Shown: positions 10,533 to 18,747, numbered from the stretch's first letter. The stretch is DNA of 64,000 bases from Chryseobacterium sp. JUb7 (GCF_024806495.1 NZ_JANUFF010000007.1:1-64000); one strand, 5' to 3'. Translations and numbers: made by a program. Notes: generated by a model not told the origin, from the sequence alone.

Positions 10533-11006
10533 CTAACAACAGCCCGAACCTGGTGTACAGCAAGAACTCTGACCAGATTTCAGATCATTCAGATTTATTT
10601 TTTGTTTTTCCAGAGGAATTCCGCAGGCCTCCTGAGCCAGACAGGCTGTCATTTTATTTTTTAAGACAAAATATTTCCCGTTAAATTCCAGATCATATTT
10701 TCCAATTGTTTCATCCTGATATTCAACTTCAATTTCAAAATCTCCGATTCCCATTTTTTCCTCAGACAGACTGATAATATGAAGTAATTTTCCGGGTTTC
10801 AGGCGATGTTCATAATCATCAGCATCCCAAAGTTGAAAATTGACCTTCTCTTCATTCCTGACCGTCCCTCCGCAGTCAATAAAATTTTTAGTGACCATTC
10901 CGACTTCAGTTACATGGAAATGCTCCGGAACCTTATTTCCGTTTTCTAATCTAAATTCTACATGATCCAGTGTCGGCAGGATTTTTTTAATTTCTTCAAG
11001 TCTCAT
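10533..11006 (-). CDS. DUF6428-family protein with C-terminal cysteine pairs
   Basis: 157-residue cytoplasmic protein of a family that I know from Bacteroidetes ars operons but whose function is not established. The N-terminal half contains PEHFHVTEVG and a CGGTVRNE segment. The C-terminus has TACLAQEACG and ends SCCTPGSGCC, two Cys-Cys pairs separated by five residues. The pairs invite the idea of soft-metal (arsenite) binding or delivery, but that is inference. It is the first gene of the arsC-acr3 transcription unit, and the better copy of the ars operator lies about 50 bases upstream. Confidence 0.75.
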   Translation of the reverse strand: MRLEEIKKILPTLDHVEFRLENGNKVPEHFHVTEVGMVTKNFIDCGGTVRNEEKVNFQLWDADDYEHRLKPGKLLHIISLSEEKMGIGDFEIEVEYQDETIGKYDLEFNGKYFVLKNKMTACLAQEACGIPLEKQKINLNDLKSGQSSCCTPGSGCC

Positions 11007-11055
11007 ATTTTTTGATTTTAAACATTATAAGTAAACTTTAGTATTTTGATTCAAA

Positions 11056-11079
11056 ATCGTAATATCGCAATATTACGAT
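11056..11079. promoter_or_regulatory. ars operator, copy 1 (perfect inverted repeat)
   Basis: ATCGTAATAT, spacer CGCA, ATATTACGAT: two perfect 10-bp arms. It lies 50 bases upstream of the DUF6428 gene, between it and arsR. A 22-bp core (11062-11083) recurs exactly before arsR. It is the predicted ArsR binding site, inferred from position and symmetry. Confidence 0.75.
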
Positions 11080-11098
11080 AAATTAGTGTAAATTTTTT

Positions 11099-11425
11099 TT
11101 AACAGCAATTTTGCTTTTTTACGGTTGTGATAATATTTGAAAAGAATGCATTCAAAACTTCGAAAGCCTTTTCGTCAATACAATAACAAATAGAATTCCC
11201 TTCAATATTTCCTTTGATGAGACCTGCATTTTTTAATTCTTTCAAATGTTGGGAAACAGTGGGCTGCGCAAGAGGAAGTTCATTCACAATGTCTCCGCAG
11301 ATACATTCATTTACTCTTAATAAATACTCAATGATGGCTATCCTGGCCGGATGTCCTAAAGCTTTTGCAATGTTTGCAATCTTGTTTTGCTCTTCGGAAA
11401 AAAAATCTGTTTTTGTAGCACCCAT
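11099..11425 (-). CDS. arsR: ArsR-family arsenic-responsive repressor
   Basis: 108-residue winged-helix metalloregulator that would release DNA on binding As(III). It shows the HPARIAIIEYLL opening helix, the metal-site motif ECICGD (Cys41, Cys43) at the start of helix 3, and the recognition segment AQPTVSQHLKELKNAGLI. A C-terminal QNCC adds two cysteines that may contribute a third thiolate. It is transcribed in the same direction as the ars structural genes, and each unit has its own copy of the operator, so autoregulation plus control of the efflux genes is likely. Confidence 0.92.
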   Translation of the reverse strand: MGATKTDFFSEEQNKIANIAKALGHPARIAIIEYLLRVNECICGDIVNELPLAQPTVSQHLKELKNAGLIKGNIEGNSICYCIDEKAFEVLNAFFSNIITTVKKQNCC

Positions 11426-11438
11426 TATAAATAAATCT

Positions 11439-11460
11439 ATATCGCAATATTACGATAAAT
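11439..11460. promoter_or_regulatory. ars operator, copy 2 (in front of arsR)
   Basis: This 22-base stretch is identical, and in the same orientation, to 11062-11083. It includes the right arm ATATTACGAT, while its left arm is degraded (CTATAT instead of TAATAT with flanking ATCG). It lies 14 bases upstream of the arsR start codon, where bound repressor would block the promoter. Confidence 0.7.
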
Positions 11461-11502
11461 AATTTTTCTGACCAATACTTTTTTCTAATTAAAATAAAAA
11501 AA

Positions 11503-11525
11503 TCCTCATAGCAAGACCATGAGGA
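11503..11525 (-). terminator. terminator of the thioredoxin-reductase-like gene
   Basis: Minus strand: TCCTCAT, loop of nine bases, ATGAGGA, then TTTTTTATTTT. It follows the stop of the oxidoreductase and separates it from the ars operon, so the two are not one transcription unit. Confidence 0.75.
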
Positions 11526-11544
11526 AAAATATATGAGTTGAAAC

Positions 11545-12441
11545 TTAAAAATCTTCTTCCGCTAGCTCCCTGTTAACAACAGCTCCCGCAAAATTCCCCT
11601 GCGCAATGGCATTAGCTACAGATCTCATCATCGTTACATTATCACCACATGCAAAAACTCCGGGAATATTAGTTTTATGCATCATATCTACTTTGATGAA
11701 TCCCTGTTCAGTCAGTTCAAGTCCCAAATCATCGCTATTGATATTTTGAGTAAAAGGAATTTTCGCATACAAGGCTTTTAACGAAACTTCTTTTCCGTTT
11801 TTAAAGATCATTTTTTGAATTTTTCCGTTTGCCTGCTGAACTTCCTCAATTTCATCTTCAATAATATTGATTCTATTTTTCTGTAATTTTTCCGTCTGAT
11901 CATTGTTTAAACTTGATCTTCCATTGGTAAACAGGACCAGGTTTTTTGTTAAATTAAAAACCAATTTTGAAAAATCAAATGCCATATCGCCGTTGGAAAG
12001 AATTCCTGTCACTTCATTTCTGATTTCATATCCATGACAATACGGGCAATGGAGAATAGAAATTCCCCAACATTCTGAAAATCCCGGAATATCAGGTATT
12101 ATATCCTTAATTCCTGAAGCAATGATCAGCTTTTTAGCATGGAAATCATCCTTATTTTCAGTGATAACTTTAAAACCATCAACATCTTTATGCATTTTGA
12201 CCACTACTCCATTCTGAAATTTCACTGTTTTATACTTTAAAACCTGTTCTTTAGCCAGATCAGAAATTTCTTTCGGGGTTTTACCATCATGTGTAATAAA
12301 ATTGTGTGAATGCGGAGTCTGCCTGTTACTGGGCTTTCCACCATCAATAATCAAAACATTTCTTAAAGATCTTCCCAAAGCCATCGCAGCCGATAATCCT
12401 GCATAACTTCCACCGATTATAATAACATCAAAATTTTTCAT
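11545..12441 (-). CDS. FAD/NAD(P)-dependent oxidoreductase, thioredoxin-reductase-like
   Basis: 298-residue soluble flavoprotein with the FAD motif GGSYAGLSAA near the N-terminus, a redox motif HCPYCHGYE (Cys132, Cys135), and the C-terminal FAD signature IPGVFACGDN. The first domain is normal, but the NAD(P)-binding GxGxxA is reduced to GILSNGDMAF, unlike classic TrxB. Close relatives are annotated simply as NAD(P)/FAD-dependent oxidoreductases. The start MKNFDVIIIGG (12441) was chosen because a TACATTTG -7 element at 12465-12472 lies inside any longer reading frame. It is divergent from a Fur-family gene with a palindrome between them, suggesting control by that regulator. Confidence 0.85.
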   Translation of the reverse strand: MKNFDVIIIGGSYAGLSAAMALGRSLRNVLIIDGGKPSNRQTPHSHNFITHDGKTPKEISDLAKEQVLKYKTVKFQNGVVVKMHKDVDGFKVITENKDDFHAKKLIIASGIKDIIPDIPGFSECWGISILHCPYCHGYEIRNEVTGILSNGDMAFDFSKLVFNLTKNLVLFTNGRSSLNNDQTEKLQKNRINIIEDEIEEVQQANGKIQKMIFKNGKEVSLKALYAKIPFTQNINSDDLGLELTEQGFIKVDMMHKTNIPGVFACGDNVTMMRSVANAIAQGNFAGAVVNRELAEEDF

Positions 12442-12464
12442 GCGCTTATTACTTGTTGCTTTTG

Positions 12465-12472
12465 CAAATGTA
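12465..12472 (-). promoter_or_regulatory. -7 element of the oxidoreductase promoter
   Basis: Minus strand TACATTTG, matching TAnnTTTG. The predicted start near 12460 gives a leader of about 19 bases and rules out the longer N-terminus. Confidence 0.6.
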
Positions 12473-12484
12473 AAACAAATTTTC

Positions 12485-12509
12485 ATTAATGCGACTTAAT
12501 CGCAATAAT
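12485..12509. promoter_or_regulatory. palindrome in the divergent oxidoreductase/Fur-family promoter region
   Basis: ATTAATGCGA, spacer CTTAA, TCGCAATAAT: 10-bp arms with one mismatch. It lies between the two -7 elements, upstream of each, a natural place for the adjacent Fur-family protein to control both genes. Binding is inferred from symmetry and position only. Confidence 0.55.
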
Positions 12510-12515
12510 AATTTT

Positions 12516-12523
12516 TATATTTG
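12516..12523 (+). promoter_or_regulatory. -7 element of Fur-family gene, leaderless spacing
   Basis: TATATTTG, followed by CAGT and then the ATG at 12528. With the start-site spacing calibrated on rnpB, transcription would begin at the A of the ATG. Confidence 0.55.
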
Positions 12524-12527
12524 CAGT

Positions 12528-12905
12528 ATGGCAAAGAGAAATACGGTCACAAAACAGCTGATTCTTGATTCATTAAAAAAATCAAAATCTGCAGTCAGTC
12601 AGGAGATTTTACAAAAAGAATTGGGCGAGGCTGTAGACCGGGCAACAATTTACAGGGTTTTAAACAGTTTTTGTGAAGACGGAATTGTTCACAGGATTTT
12701 AGGTGACGACGGAAAATATTATTTTGCGTTTTGCATTAACTGTTCTGAAAAGAAGCACAATCATAATCATTTCCACTTCAAATGTTTAGCCTGCGGAAAA
12801 ATAGAATGCCTGCCCAACGAAATGGACATAAAATTACCACAGGGCTATCAGTCTGTTAATTTTAACGGTTTTATCTCAGGCTATTGCGCTGATTGTTCTC
12901 ATTAA
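12528..12905 (+). CDS. Fur-family transcriptional regulator
   Basis: 125-residue repressor of the Fur/Zur/PerR superfamily. It has a winged helix (AVSQEILQKELG, then VDRATIYRVLNSFCEDGIVHRI), a histidine-rich hinge KKHNHNHFHFKC, and structural zinc cysteines in CLACGKIEC and the final CADCSH, plus an extra CINC. Which metal or oxidant it senses cannot be told. The start MAKRNTV (12528) was chosen because the -7 element TATATTTG ends four bases before it; a longer frame opening at 12489 would include the promoter. Its stop overlaps by four bases that of the convergent metallo-beta-lactamase gene. Confidence 0.88.
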   Translation: MAKRNTVTKQLILDSLKKSKSAVSQEILQKELGEAVDRATIYRVLNSFCEDGIVHRILGDDGKYYFAFCINCSEKKHNHNHFHFKCLACGKIECLPNEMDIKLPQGYQSVNFNGFISGYCADCSH

Positions 12906-13657
12906 TTTTCTTTAAATAATTTGATCGTATAATCCAACAGCTCTTTTCCCCCAACCTCACCATGTCCGGGAATAACAATTGTGGCATTAGGATATTGGGC
13001 TTTTACTTTTTCAACAGTCGCAGACCAAGCCTGAACATTGGCGTCTCCCAAGTATCCTTTGGCAGCATCAACTTCCTTGATCAGACAGCCTCCGAACATC
13101 GCATTTTCTTTTGGAAAATATCCTATCACATTATCTTTTGTATGACCTTCACCAAAAAATTTTGCATAAACTTTCTGCTTGCCTATTTTTAAACTTAATT
13201 GTTTATCAAAGCTGTTGGCCGGAACATTGGCATTATTCTTTTTAGCCAATTCAACAGTCATTTTATTGGCATAAGAAGGAATATTATTTTTGCTAAATTC
13301 TTTCAGTCCGCCGACACAATCTTCATGAAAATGAGTGGCAACAACGGCATTGATTTTTGAATGCAATGTATTTTTAATCCAAGAAATCAATTCTGCTGAA
13401 CTTTTATCATTTGTCGGAGTATCAAAAACAACGGTTTCGCTTCCGTCTTTTACAATCATGCCGTTGCATTCAACCTTTCCGTAAGATTCTGTCTGCAAAA
13501 ATGAAATATGCTGATATACATTTTCAGACAGCTGAATGACCGTTAAGTTATCTGAATGAAAAACAATTTTCCCTTTCTCTAAAGGAGATTTCTGAAAACT
13601 GAAAGAAAAAATAATAAAGAATAAAAAAAGAAACAGATTTTTGGAAATTGACTTCAT
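12902..13657 (-). CDS. subclass B1 metallo-beta-lactamase
   Basis: Secreted zinc hydrolase of the beta-lactam ring. The 251-residue protein has an N-terminal signal peptide (hydrophobic 8-21). All B1 zinc ligands are present: His109, His111 and Asp113 in THFHEDCVGG, His172 in GEGHTKDN, Cys191 in GGCLIKE, and His232 in PGHGE. The residue after the Asp is Cys114, where many B1 enzymes have Arg, Lys or Ser. B1 enzymes are commonly chromosomal in Chryseobacterium and relatives, so this need not be acquired; no mobile element flanks it. I cannot assign it to a named allele family. A weak -7 variant TATTTTCG lies upstream. Confidence 0.9.
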   Translation of the reverse strand: MKSISKNLFLFLFFIIFSFSFQKSPLEKGKIVFHSDNLTVIQLSENVYQHISFLQTESYGKVECNGMIVKDGSETVVFDTPTNDKSSAELISWIKNTLHSKINAVVATHFHEDCVGGLKEFSKNNIPSYANKMTVELAKKNNANVPANSFDKQLSLKIGKQKVYAKFFGEGHTKDNVIGYFPKENAMFGGCLIKEVDAAKGYLGDANVQAWSATVEKVKAQYPNATIVIPGHGEVGGKELLDYTIKLFKEN

Positions 13658-13760
13658 AACAGTTTATTTACGGATCGAACGAAAATAAAAAATTTCTTAC
13701 GCCCAATAACAACCACTGCGCGTTAATTAAGTGTTAATTTCTTTGATTAAAATAAAAAAA

Positions 13761-13781
13761 TCCCGGGAAAACTCCCCGGGA
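13761..13781 (-). terminator. terminator of the MacAB-like efflux operon
   Basis: Minus strand: TCCCGGG, short loop, CCCGGGA, followed by TTTTTTTATTTT. GC-rich stem after the stop of the membrane-fusion gene. Confidence 0.85.
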
Positions 13782-13812
13782 CTTACAGTTTAAAATGTAT
13801 AGTGATCGTTTA

Positions 13813-15012
13813 CTATTTTTTCTTTTCTTTTAACTCTTCTTTATCTTTATCGGAAGGATTCCAGACTTTGATATCAGAATCTTTTGTAATTGGAGATCCC
13901 GGTAGAACCTGAACGTTGATTCCATCACTAGCTCCCAGTTTGATATATTCTTTTTTGAATTTTCCGTCTTTTTGTTTTACTTCAACAAAAGGAATATCCT
14001 TACCGTTCTTTTTTTCGTACTGAACCAATGATTCATCCAATAGTAAGGCATTCTTCTGAGAATTTAAAACAATCTCTCCGTTTGCCGAAAATCCTGCTCT
14101 GATATATTCGTTATTTGGATTATCCACGTCTCCTTCTACAGGAAATTTAATCGTTCCGTTTGTATCTTTTCCTTTCGGAGCGATCATCGTTAACTTCCCG
14201 GGGAAAGTTTTGTTTTGCAGTGCTCCGATGACAATATTCATTCCCATACCCTGCTTAAGTTTTCCGGCCTGAGCTTCATCAATCTCCCCCTGAAAAATCA
14301 GTGAATTAAGATCAGCAATAGAACATATAGTTGTTCCGGCATTGAATGAGTTGGCTTCAATCACCTGACTTCCTACTTTTACAGGTACCTCAAGAACAGT
14401 ACCTGACGCTTTTGAACGAATCTGAGTGGTTGCCAGACCCTGTAATTCGGGAGTGGAACCTGTTTTCACGATCTGTAACGTTTTTTGAGCAGTTACCAAC
14501 TGTTGCTGGGCATTCTTTAACGTCTGCTGCGTTGAATATAACTGCTGTTGAGAATTCAAAAACTCTTGTTTAGATGCTACTCCCTGCTTATAGAGTTTCT
14601 CCTGCATTTCAAATTGTTTGCGCATGTTATCAACATTCAGTTTGGCATTGTTAATCTGAAGCTGAGAATTATCCACATTCTGTTGAGCACTGTTTACATC
14701 TGCGATATTAGGAATAATTCTTACCGTAGCGATCAGCTGTCCTGCTACCACTTTATCTCCTTCATCCACTAAAATTTTATCGATGATTCCCGCAATATTG
14801 GGTTTGATTTCAATTTCTTCTTTAGGAACAATTTTTCCTGTCGCCATTACTTTATCATCCATATTCTGAATGGTAGGTCTTCTGGTCAGGAAAGCTTCGC
14901 TCTGCTTAGAATTCGATTTTACGAGATATCCAATTCCTGAGAACAATGCCACTGCAAATAAAAGCCCCAAGACAATATAAATGGCTTTTTTCCAGGTGAA
15001 TTTCTTTTTCAT
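13813..15012 (-). CDS. MacA/HlyD-type periplasmic adaptor of ABC efflux system
   Basis: 399-residue membrane-fusion protein linking an ABC transporter to an outer-membrane channel. It has one N-terminal TM helix (about 10-30), a biotinyl-lipoyl half motif GIIDKILVDEGDKVVAGQLIA, a long alpha-hairpin rich in Gln and Asn (about 105-190), the second lipoyl half KASGTVLEVPVKVGSQV, and a beta-barrel. The tail is lysine-rich (KDKEELKEKKK). It is the last gene of a four-gene operon (ATPase, permease, permease, adaptor). No TolC-like gene is adjacent. The exported substrate is unknown. Confidence 0.9.
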   Translation of the reverse strand: MKKKFTWKKAIYIVLGLLFAVALFSGIGYLVKSNSKQSEAFLTRRPTIQNMDDKVMATGKIVPKEEIEIKPNIAGIIDKILVDEGDKVVAGQLIATVRIIPNIADVNSAQQNVDNSQLQINNAKLNVDNMRKQFEMQEKLYKQGVASKQEFLNSQQQLYSTQQTLKNAQQQLVTAQKTLQIVKTGSTPELQGLATTQIRSKASGTVLEVPVKVGSQVIEANSFNAGTTICSIADLNSLIFQGEIDEAQAGKLKQGMGMNIVIGALQNKTFPGKLTMIAPKGKDTNGTIKFPVEGDVDNPNNEYIRAGFSANGEIVLNSQKNALLLDESLVQYEKKNGKDIPFVEVKQKDGKFKKEYIKLGASDGINVQVLPGSPITKDSDIKVWNPSDKDKEELKEKKK

Positions 15013-15047
15013 ATGTATAGTTTATTTTTTTATTTAAGTAGTTTTCT

Positions 15048-16319
15048 TTATTCTGTTCTTAACGCTTCGATAGGTCTTATTTTTACGGCTCTCTGCGCCG
15101 GAATCATTCCGATAATCAATCCTAATATGACCATTACAGACATGGCAGCAAAAACATTTCCGTAGTTAACAGTAGGGTTATAAAATGGAAATGCATCCTG
15201 ATTTTGTGTCAGCATATTTAAAATAATCAACACAAAAATTCCTGATATAAAACCTAGCAATCCTGAAGACAGTGTGATAACAACACTTTCCAGCAAAATC
15301 TGGTTTCGGACTTCAGATGGCTTGGCACCTAATGCTCTTCTGATCCCAATTTCTTTGGTTCTTTCTTTTACGGTAATTAATAATATATTGGAAATCGCAA
15401 TAACCCCTGCCAGAATTGTTAAGGTTCCGACAATAATCGTTAAAAGCTGCATTCCGGTAAGGAAACCTGTCAGTTTTTTAAATTCTTTTCCAAGATTAAA
15501 ACTTCCAAATGCATTGGTATCTTCCGGCGACACTTTATTCTTAGTTTTCAGCACCTGTTTTACCCTTTCCTCTACATCATTCACGTTGGCATTCGGTTTA
15601 CTCACAATCGCAAACATATCGATTTCATCACCTGCATTGTACATTTTGGTGTATGTAGAAAGCGGAATAAAAGCTGTCTGGTCATTTTCAAAACCACCGC
15701 CCTTTTTCACTCTGAAAACACCGATGATATTAAAAAAGATCCCTTTTATATTGATTGACTGACCTAATGGATTTTCATTTTTCTTAGAATCGAAAAAGTT
15801 CTTATAAATCTCTTCACCTATAACGGCTACATTTTTGTTTCCCGAAACATCAGCATCATTGAGATAGCGCCCGAAGATCAGTTTTTTTTCTGAAATTTTG
15901 TTTCCTATCGGGTAATCTCCGGAAAGAGAATAAGTTCCGTTTTTACCGTTTTTAGACATAGATTCTCCTGGAGTTCCTGTAAAACTTCCTCTTGCATTTT
16001 GTGGAGATATATAATCTATTTCAGGAATTTTATTTTTAAGCATCTGAATATCCGGCAAATTAAGATGAAGCTGTCTGCCTTTTGGGAAACCTTCATAAGG
16101 GATATTCGTATTTTGTGCCCAAAGGAAGATAGAATTCGTAGCAAAACCTGAGAACAGTTTATCAAAACCATTCTCCATTCCTTTAGCTGCTCCCAGCAGA
16201 CTTACATATAAAAACATCCCCCATCCCACACCAATCATGGTAAGGAATGTTCGAAGCTTATTATTCTTCAGTGAATAATAAATTTCCTGCCAGGTATCCT
16301 TTTTAAATAAGATATTCAC
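15048..16319 (-). CDS. MacB-like ABC transporter permease (second)
   Basis: 423-residue inner-membrane protein with the MacB/FtsX plan: an N-terminal TM after LRTFLTMIGVGWGMFLYVSLLG, a large periplasmic MacB_PCD domain, then three C-terminal TMs with TVKERTKEIGIRRALGAKPSEVRNQILLES, the coupling helix that contacts the ATPase. It ends IRPIEALRTE, as does the neighbouring permease, so the two probably arose by duplication and form a heterodimer. It lies 44 bases after the first permease. Confidence 0.9.
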   Translation of the reverse strand: MNILFKKDTWQEIYYSLKNNKLRTFLTMIGVGWGMFLYVSLLGAAKGMENGFDKLFSGFATNSIFLWAQNTNIPYEGFPKGRQLHLNLPDIQMLKNKIPEIDYISPQNARGSFTGTPGESMSKNGKNGTYSLSGDYPIGNKISEKKLIFGRYLNDADVSGNKNVAVIGEEIYKNFFDSKKNENPLGQSINIKGIFFNIIGVFRVKKGGGFENDQTAFIPLSTYTKMYNAGDEIDMFAIVSKPNANVNDVEERVKQVLKTKNKVSPEDTNAFGSFNLGKEFKKLTGFLTGMQLLTIIVGTLTILAGVIAISNILLITVKERTKEIGIRRALGAKPSEVRNQILLESVVITLSSGLLGFISGIFVLIILNMLTQNQDAFPFYNPTVNYGNVFAAMSVMVILGLIIGMIPAQRAVKIRPIEALRTE

Positions 16320-16363
16320 TTTATTTAATTATAAGTTAAAAATTATGAGTTATGAGTTTTTAA

Positions 16364-17593
16364 TTACTCGGTTCTCAATGCTTCAATCGGTTTAATTCTC
16401 GAAGCTCTGTAAGCCGGGACAAATCCTGCAACCAATCCTGAAAAAACCAATGCAATGAATGCCATAAAAATGGTTCCCCATCCTACACTCGGACTTTTTA
16501 TGAAATACTCTTCCAGACTGTCTCCAATAAGATGCAAAGCCAATACTCCAAGTCCTACTCCCACAAATCCTGAAACTACAGTAATCACAACACTTTCCTG
16601 AACGATAAGAGCCACAATACTTTTCGGTTTTGCTCCGATAGCTTTTCTTACCCCTATTTCTTTGGTTCTTTCTTTTACAATATAAACCATGATGTTACTA
16701 ATTCCGATAATTCCCGCCAAGAGCGTTCCCATTCCGATAAATCCAACAATTGCGGTAAGAACTGCCATGAACATAAAAGTATCGTTCATATTCTGGGCAT
16801 TATTCCATACACGCACTCCGTTTTCGTCATCAGGAGATACACTTTTTCTCGCCTTTAATTTATCTTTAAGTTCATCACCGTATTTTATGGCTTCTTGCGG
16901 ATTTAGTTTTTCGTTATAAGCGATATAGACTGTGCTCACTGTATCAGAACCCTTTTTCATTTGCTGTAAAGCGGTAATAGGGACGGTAATATGCCTTTCA
17001 TCGCGGTCTCCACCATCATCAGAAAAAACTCCGATAACCTTAAACATGGTTCCATTAATATCCAAATCTTTTCCTACAGGACTTCCGTTTTTGATCAAGT
17101 CTCTCTGAACCATTCTTCCGATGACAGCAACATTTTGTTTTCTTTCGAGATCCATGAGTCCGAGATAACGCCCTTCAATCATTTTACGGTTTTCAATATA
17201 TTTTTCTTCCGCATCGGCACCATTTACCTGATAATTCCCACTTTCTTTTCCATATTTCACCAATAAACTAGCTGTATATCTTGGAGTTGCATTTCCGACT
17301 TTATCTTTATCAACTCCCACTAGGAAATCATAATCACTGTTGTTCATTACAATTTGTCTGTCAGACTGCAATCCATTATAAGCAAGTGTTGTTTTTCCTG
17401 TGAATATGGAAATCAAATTCTGGGCATCCCGCGCAAAACCTTCTGTAAAAGCATTCTGCAAACCCGTCCCGATCCCGAAAAGAACAATGAAGATAAATAA
17501 CCCCAAAGCCACGGTAAAGCCGGAAAGTACCGTTCGCAATACATTACTGCGAATGGAACTGAATATTTCCTGCCAACGATCTAGATCAAACAT
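16364..17593 (-). CDS. MacB-like ABC transporter permease (first)
   Basis: 409-residue paralogue of the downstream permease with the same plan: an N-terminal TM (LRTVLSGFTVALGLFIFIVLFG), a periplasmic MacB_PCD domain, and three C-terminal TMs with IVKERTKEIGVRKAIGAKPKSIVALIVQES. The tail is IKPIEALRTE. The ATPase is a separate gene 83 bases upstream, unlike MacB of E. coli, where ATPase and permease are fused. The short intergenic stretch before the next permease (16320-16363) contains TATGAGTTATGAGTTT, one of the short word repeats seen elsewhere in the window. Confidence 0.9.
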   Translation of the reverse strand: MFDLDRWQEIFSSIRSNVLRTVLSGFTVALGLFIFIVLFGIGTGLQNAFTEGFARDAQNLISIFTGKTTLAYNGLQSDRQIVMNNSDYDFLVGVDKDKVGNATPRYTASLLVKYGKESGNYQVNGADAEEKYIENRKMIEGRYLGLMDLERKQNVAVIGRMVQRDLIKNGSPVGKDLDINGTMFKVIGVFSDDGGDRDERHITVPITALQQMKKGSDTVSTVYIAYNEKLNPQEAIKYGDELKDKLKARKSVSPDDENGVRVWNNAQNMNDTFMFMAVLTAIVGFIGMGTLLAGIIGISNIMVYIVKERTKEIGVRKAIGAKPKSIVALIVQESVVITVVSGFVGVGLGVLALHLIGDSLEEYFIKSPSVGWGTIFMAFIALVFSGLVAGFVPAYRASRIKPIEALRTE

Positions 17594-17676
17594 ATATTTA
17601 GATTTGAAGCGGTAAGCCCTATGATGGAAGTCTCCAATCTTGCCGCTGATTTTATGTTATTATTAAAAATCTATTC

Positions 17677-18366
17677 TTATAAAACGATCTGTTTTATAAA
17701 CTCATCACTTTCTATAATTCCGTCTTTTAGAATTACATTTCGTTTGGTTTGAGCTGCTACATCCGGTTCGTGAGTTACAACGATGATTGTTTTCCCTTCA
17801 TTATTAATATCCTGAAGAAGTTTCATAATATCATGTGTTGTTTTAGAATCCAGAGCTCCTGTCGGTTCATCTGCCAGAACGACTTTAGGGTTTGTAATTA
17901 AAGCTCTTGCGATGGCAACCCTCTGTTTTTGTCCTCCTGAAAGCTCATTAGGTAAGTGATTGGCCCATTGTGCCAGCCCTACTTTTTCGAGATATTCCAT
18001 CGCCTTCTGGCTTCTTTCTTTTCTTGGAACATTCTGATAGTATAATGGAAGAGCTACATTATCAAGAGCAGTTTTATAACCAATCAAATTAAAAGACTGG
18101 AAAATAAAACCCAGAAATTTACTTCTGTATTCTGCCGCTTTTATTTCAGACAGATGTTCAATAGGAACATTATCCAGCTCATACGTTCCTGAGTCTTTTT
18201 CATCAAGAATTCCTATAATATTAAGAAGTGTGGATTTTCCGGAACCGGAGCTTCCCATAATAGAAACAAACTCCCCTTCAGCGATATTAAGATTAATCCC
18301 TTTGAGAACGTGCAGTTTACTTTTTCCTGTATCGTATGATTTATGTAAATCCTGAATTACTAACAT
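17677..18366 (-). CDS. ABC transporter ATP-binding protein (MacB/LolD type)
   Basis: 229-residue ATPase that powers the two downstream permeases. It has Walker A GSSGSGKST, the Q-loop FIFQSFNLIGYKTA, signature LSGGQKQRVAIARAL, Walker B VVLADEPTGALDS, and the H-loop VTHEPD. The length and the DEPTGALDS segment are typical of the LolD/MacB subgroup. It is the first gene of the efflux operon; its promoter must lie in the 425-base gap shared with nrdB, but no clear TAnnTTTG was found for it. Confidence 0.95.
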   Translation of the reverse strand: MLVIQDLHKSYDTGKSKLHVLKGINLNIAEGEFVSIMGSSGSGKSTLLNIIGILDEKDSGTYELDNVPIEHLSEIKAAEYRSKFLGFIFQSFNLIGYKTALDNVALPLYYQNVPRKERSQKAMEYLEKVGLAQWANHLPNELSGGQKQRVAIARALITNPKVVLADEPTGALDSKTTHDIMKLLQDINNEGKTIIVVTHEPDVAAQTKRNVILKDGIIESDEFIKQIVL

Positions 18367-18575
18367 TAAGTGATGTATGTTTTATGCCTAATAAGTAGAT
18401 GTTAATTTCAATTTGTTACGAAGAATAAAAATTTCTTTAATTAAATTATTGTTTAATAATTTAAACCTTTATTAATAGCATTTTACAAAAAAGTGTTTAA
18501 CTGTAACTTATCAATTCTATCTATTTTTGAACAATAATCGTGTCTAAGCCAATATCAGCCGCTGTTTTATGTAAA

Positions 18576-18584
18576 TGTGGAAAA
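18576..18584 (-). promoter_or_regulatory. DnaA-box-like site 1 upstream of nrdB
   Basis: Minus strand TTTTCCACA, fitting the relaxed consensus TTWTNCACA. About 215 bases upstream of nrdB. A single 9-mer can occur by chance; it is listed because a perfect box lies nearby. Confidence 0.35.
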
Positions 18585-18747
18585 CTTTTAAGGTTAAAAC
18601 TCAATCAATTAGTCTTTACCCCTTTTAAATACAGTTCTTTTTTTCGACCTTTGTGCTTCGCACGGCACAAAAACAAAACCACTTTTTCTGTGAAAAACTT
18701 TTTAATTTAAGTTACGACATATCAAGTTGTTGAGTAATCTCCGAGCT

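Noticed and set aside
11545..12441. Thioredoxin-reductase-like gene as part of the ars operon
   Set aside because: A terminator at 11503-11525 separates it from arsR and it has its own promoter next to the Fur-family gene.
12441..13657. Acquired resistance island around the metallo-beta-lactamase
   Set aside because: No transposase, integrase or terminal repeats nearby, and base composition looks like the neighbours; such enzymes are commonly chromosomal in this group.
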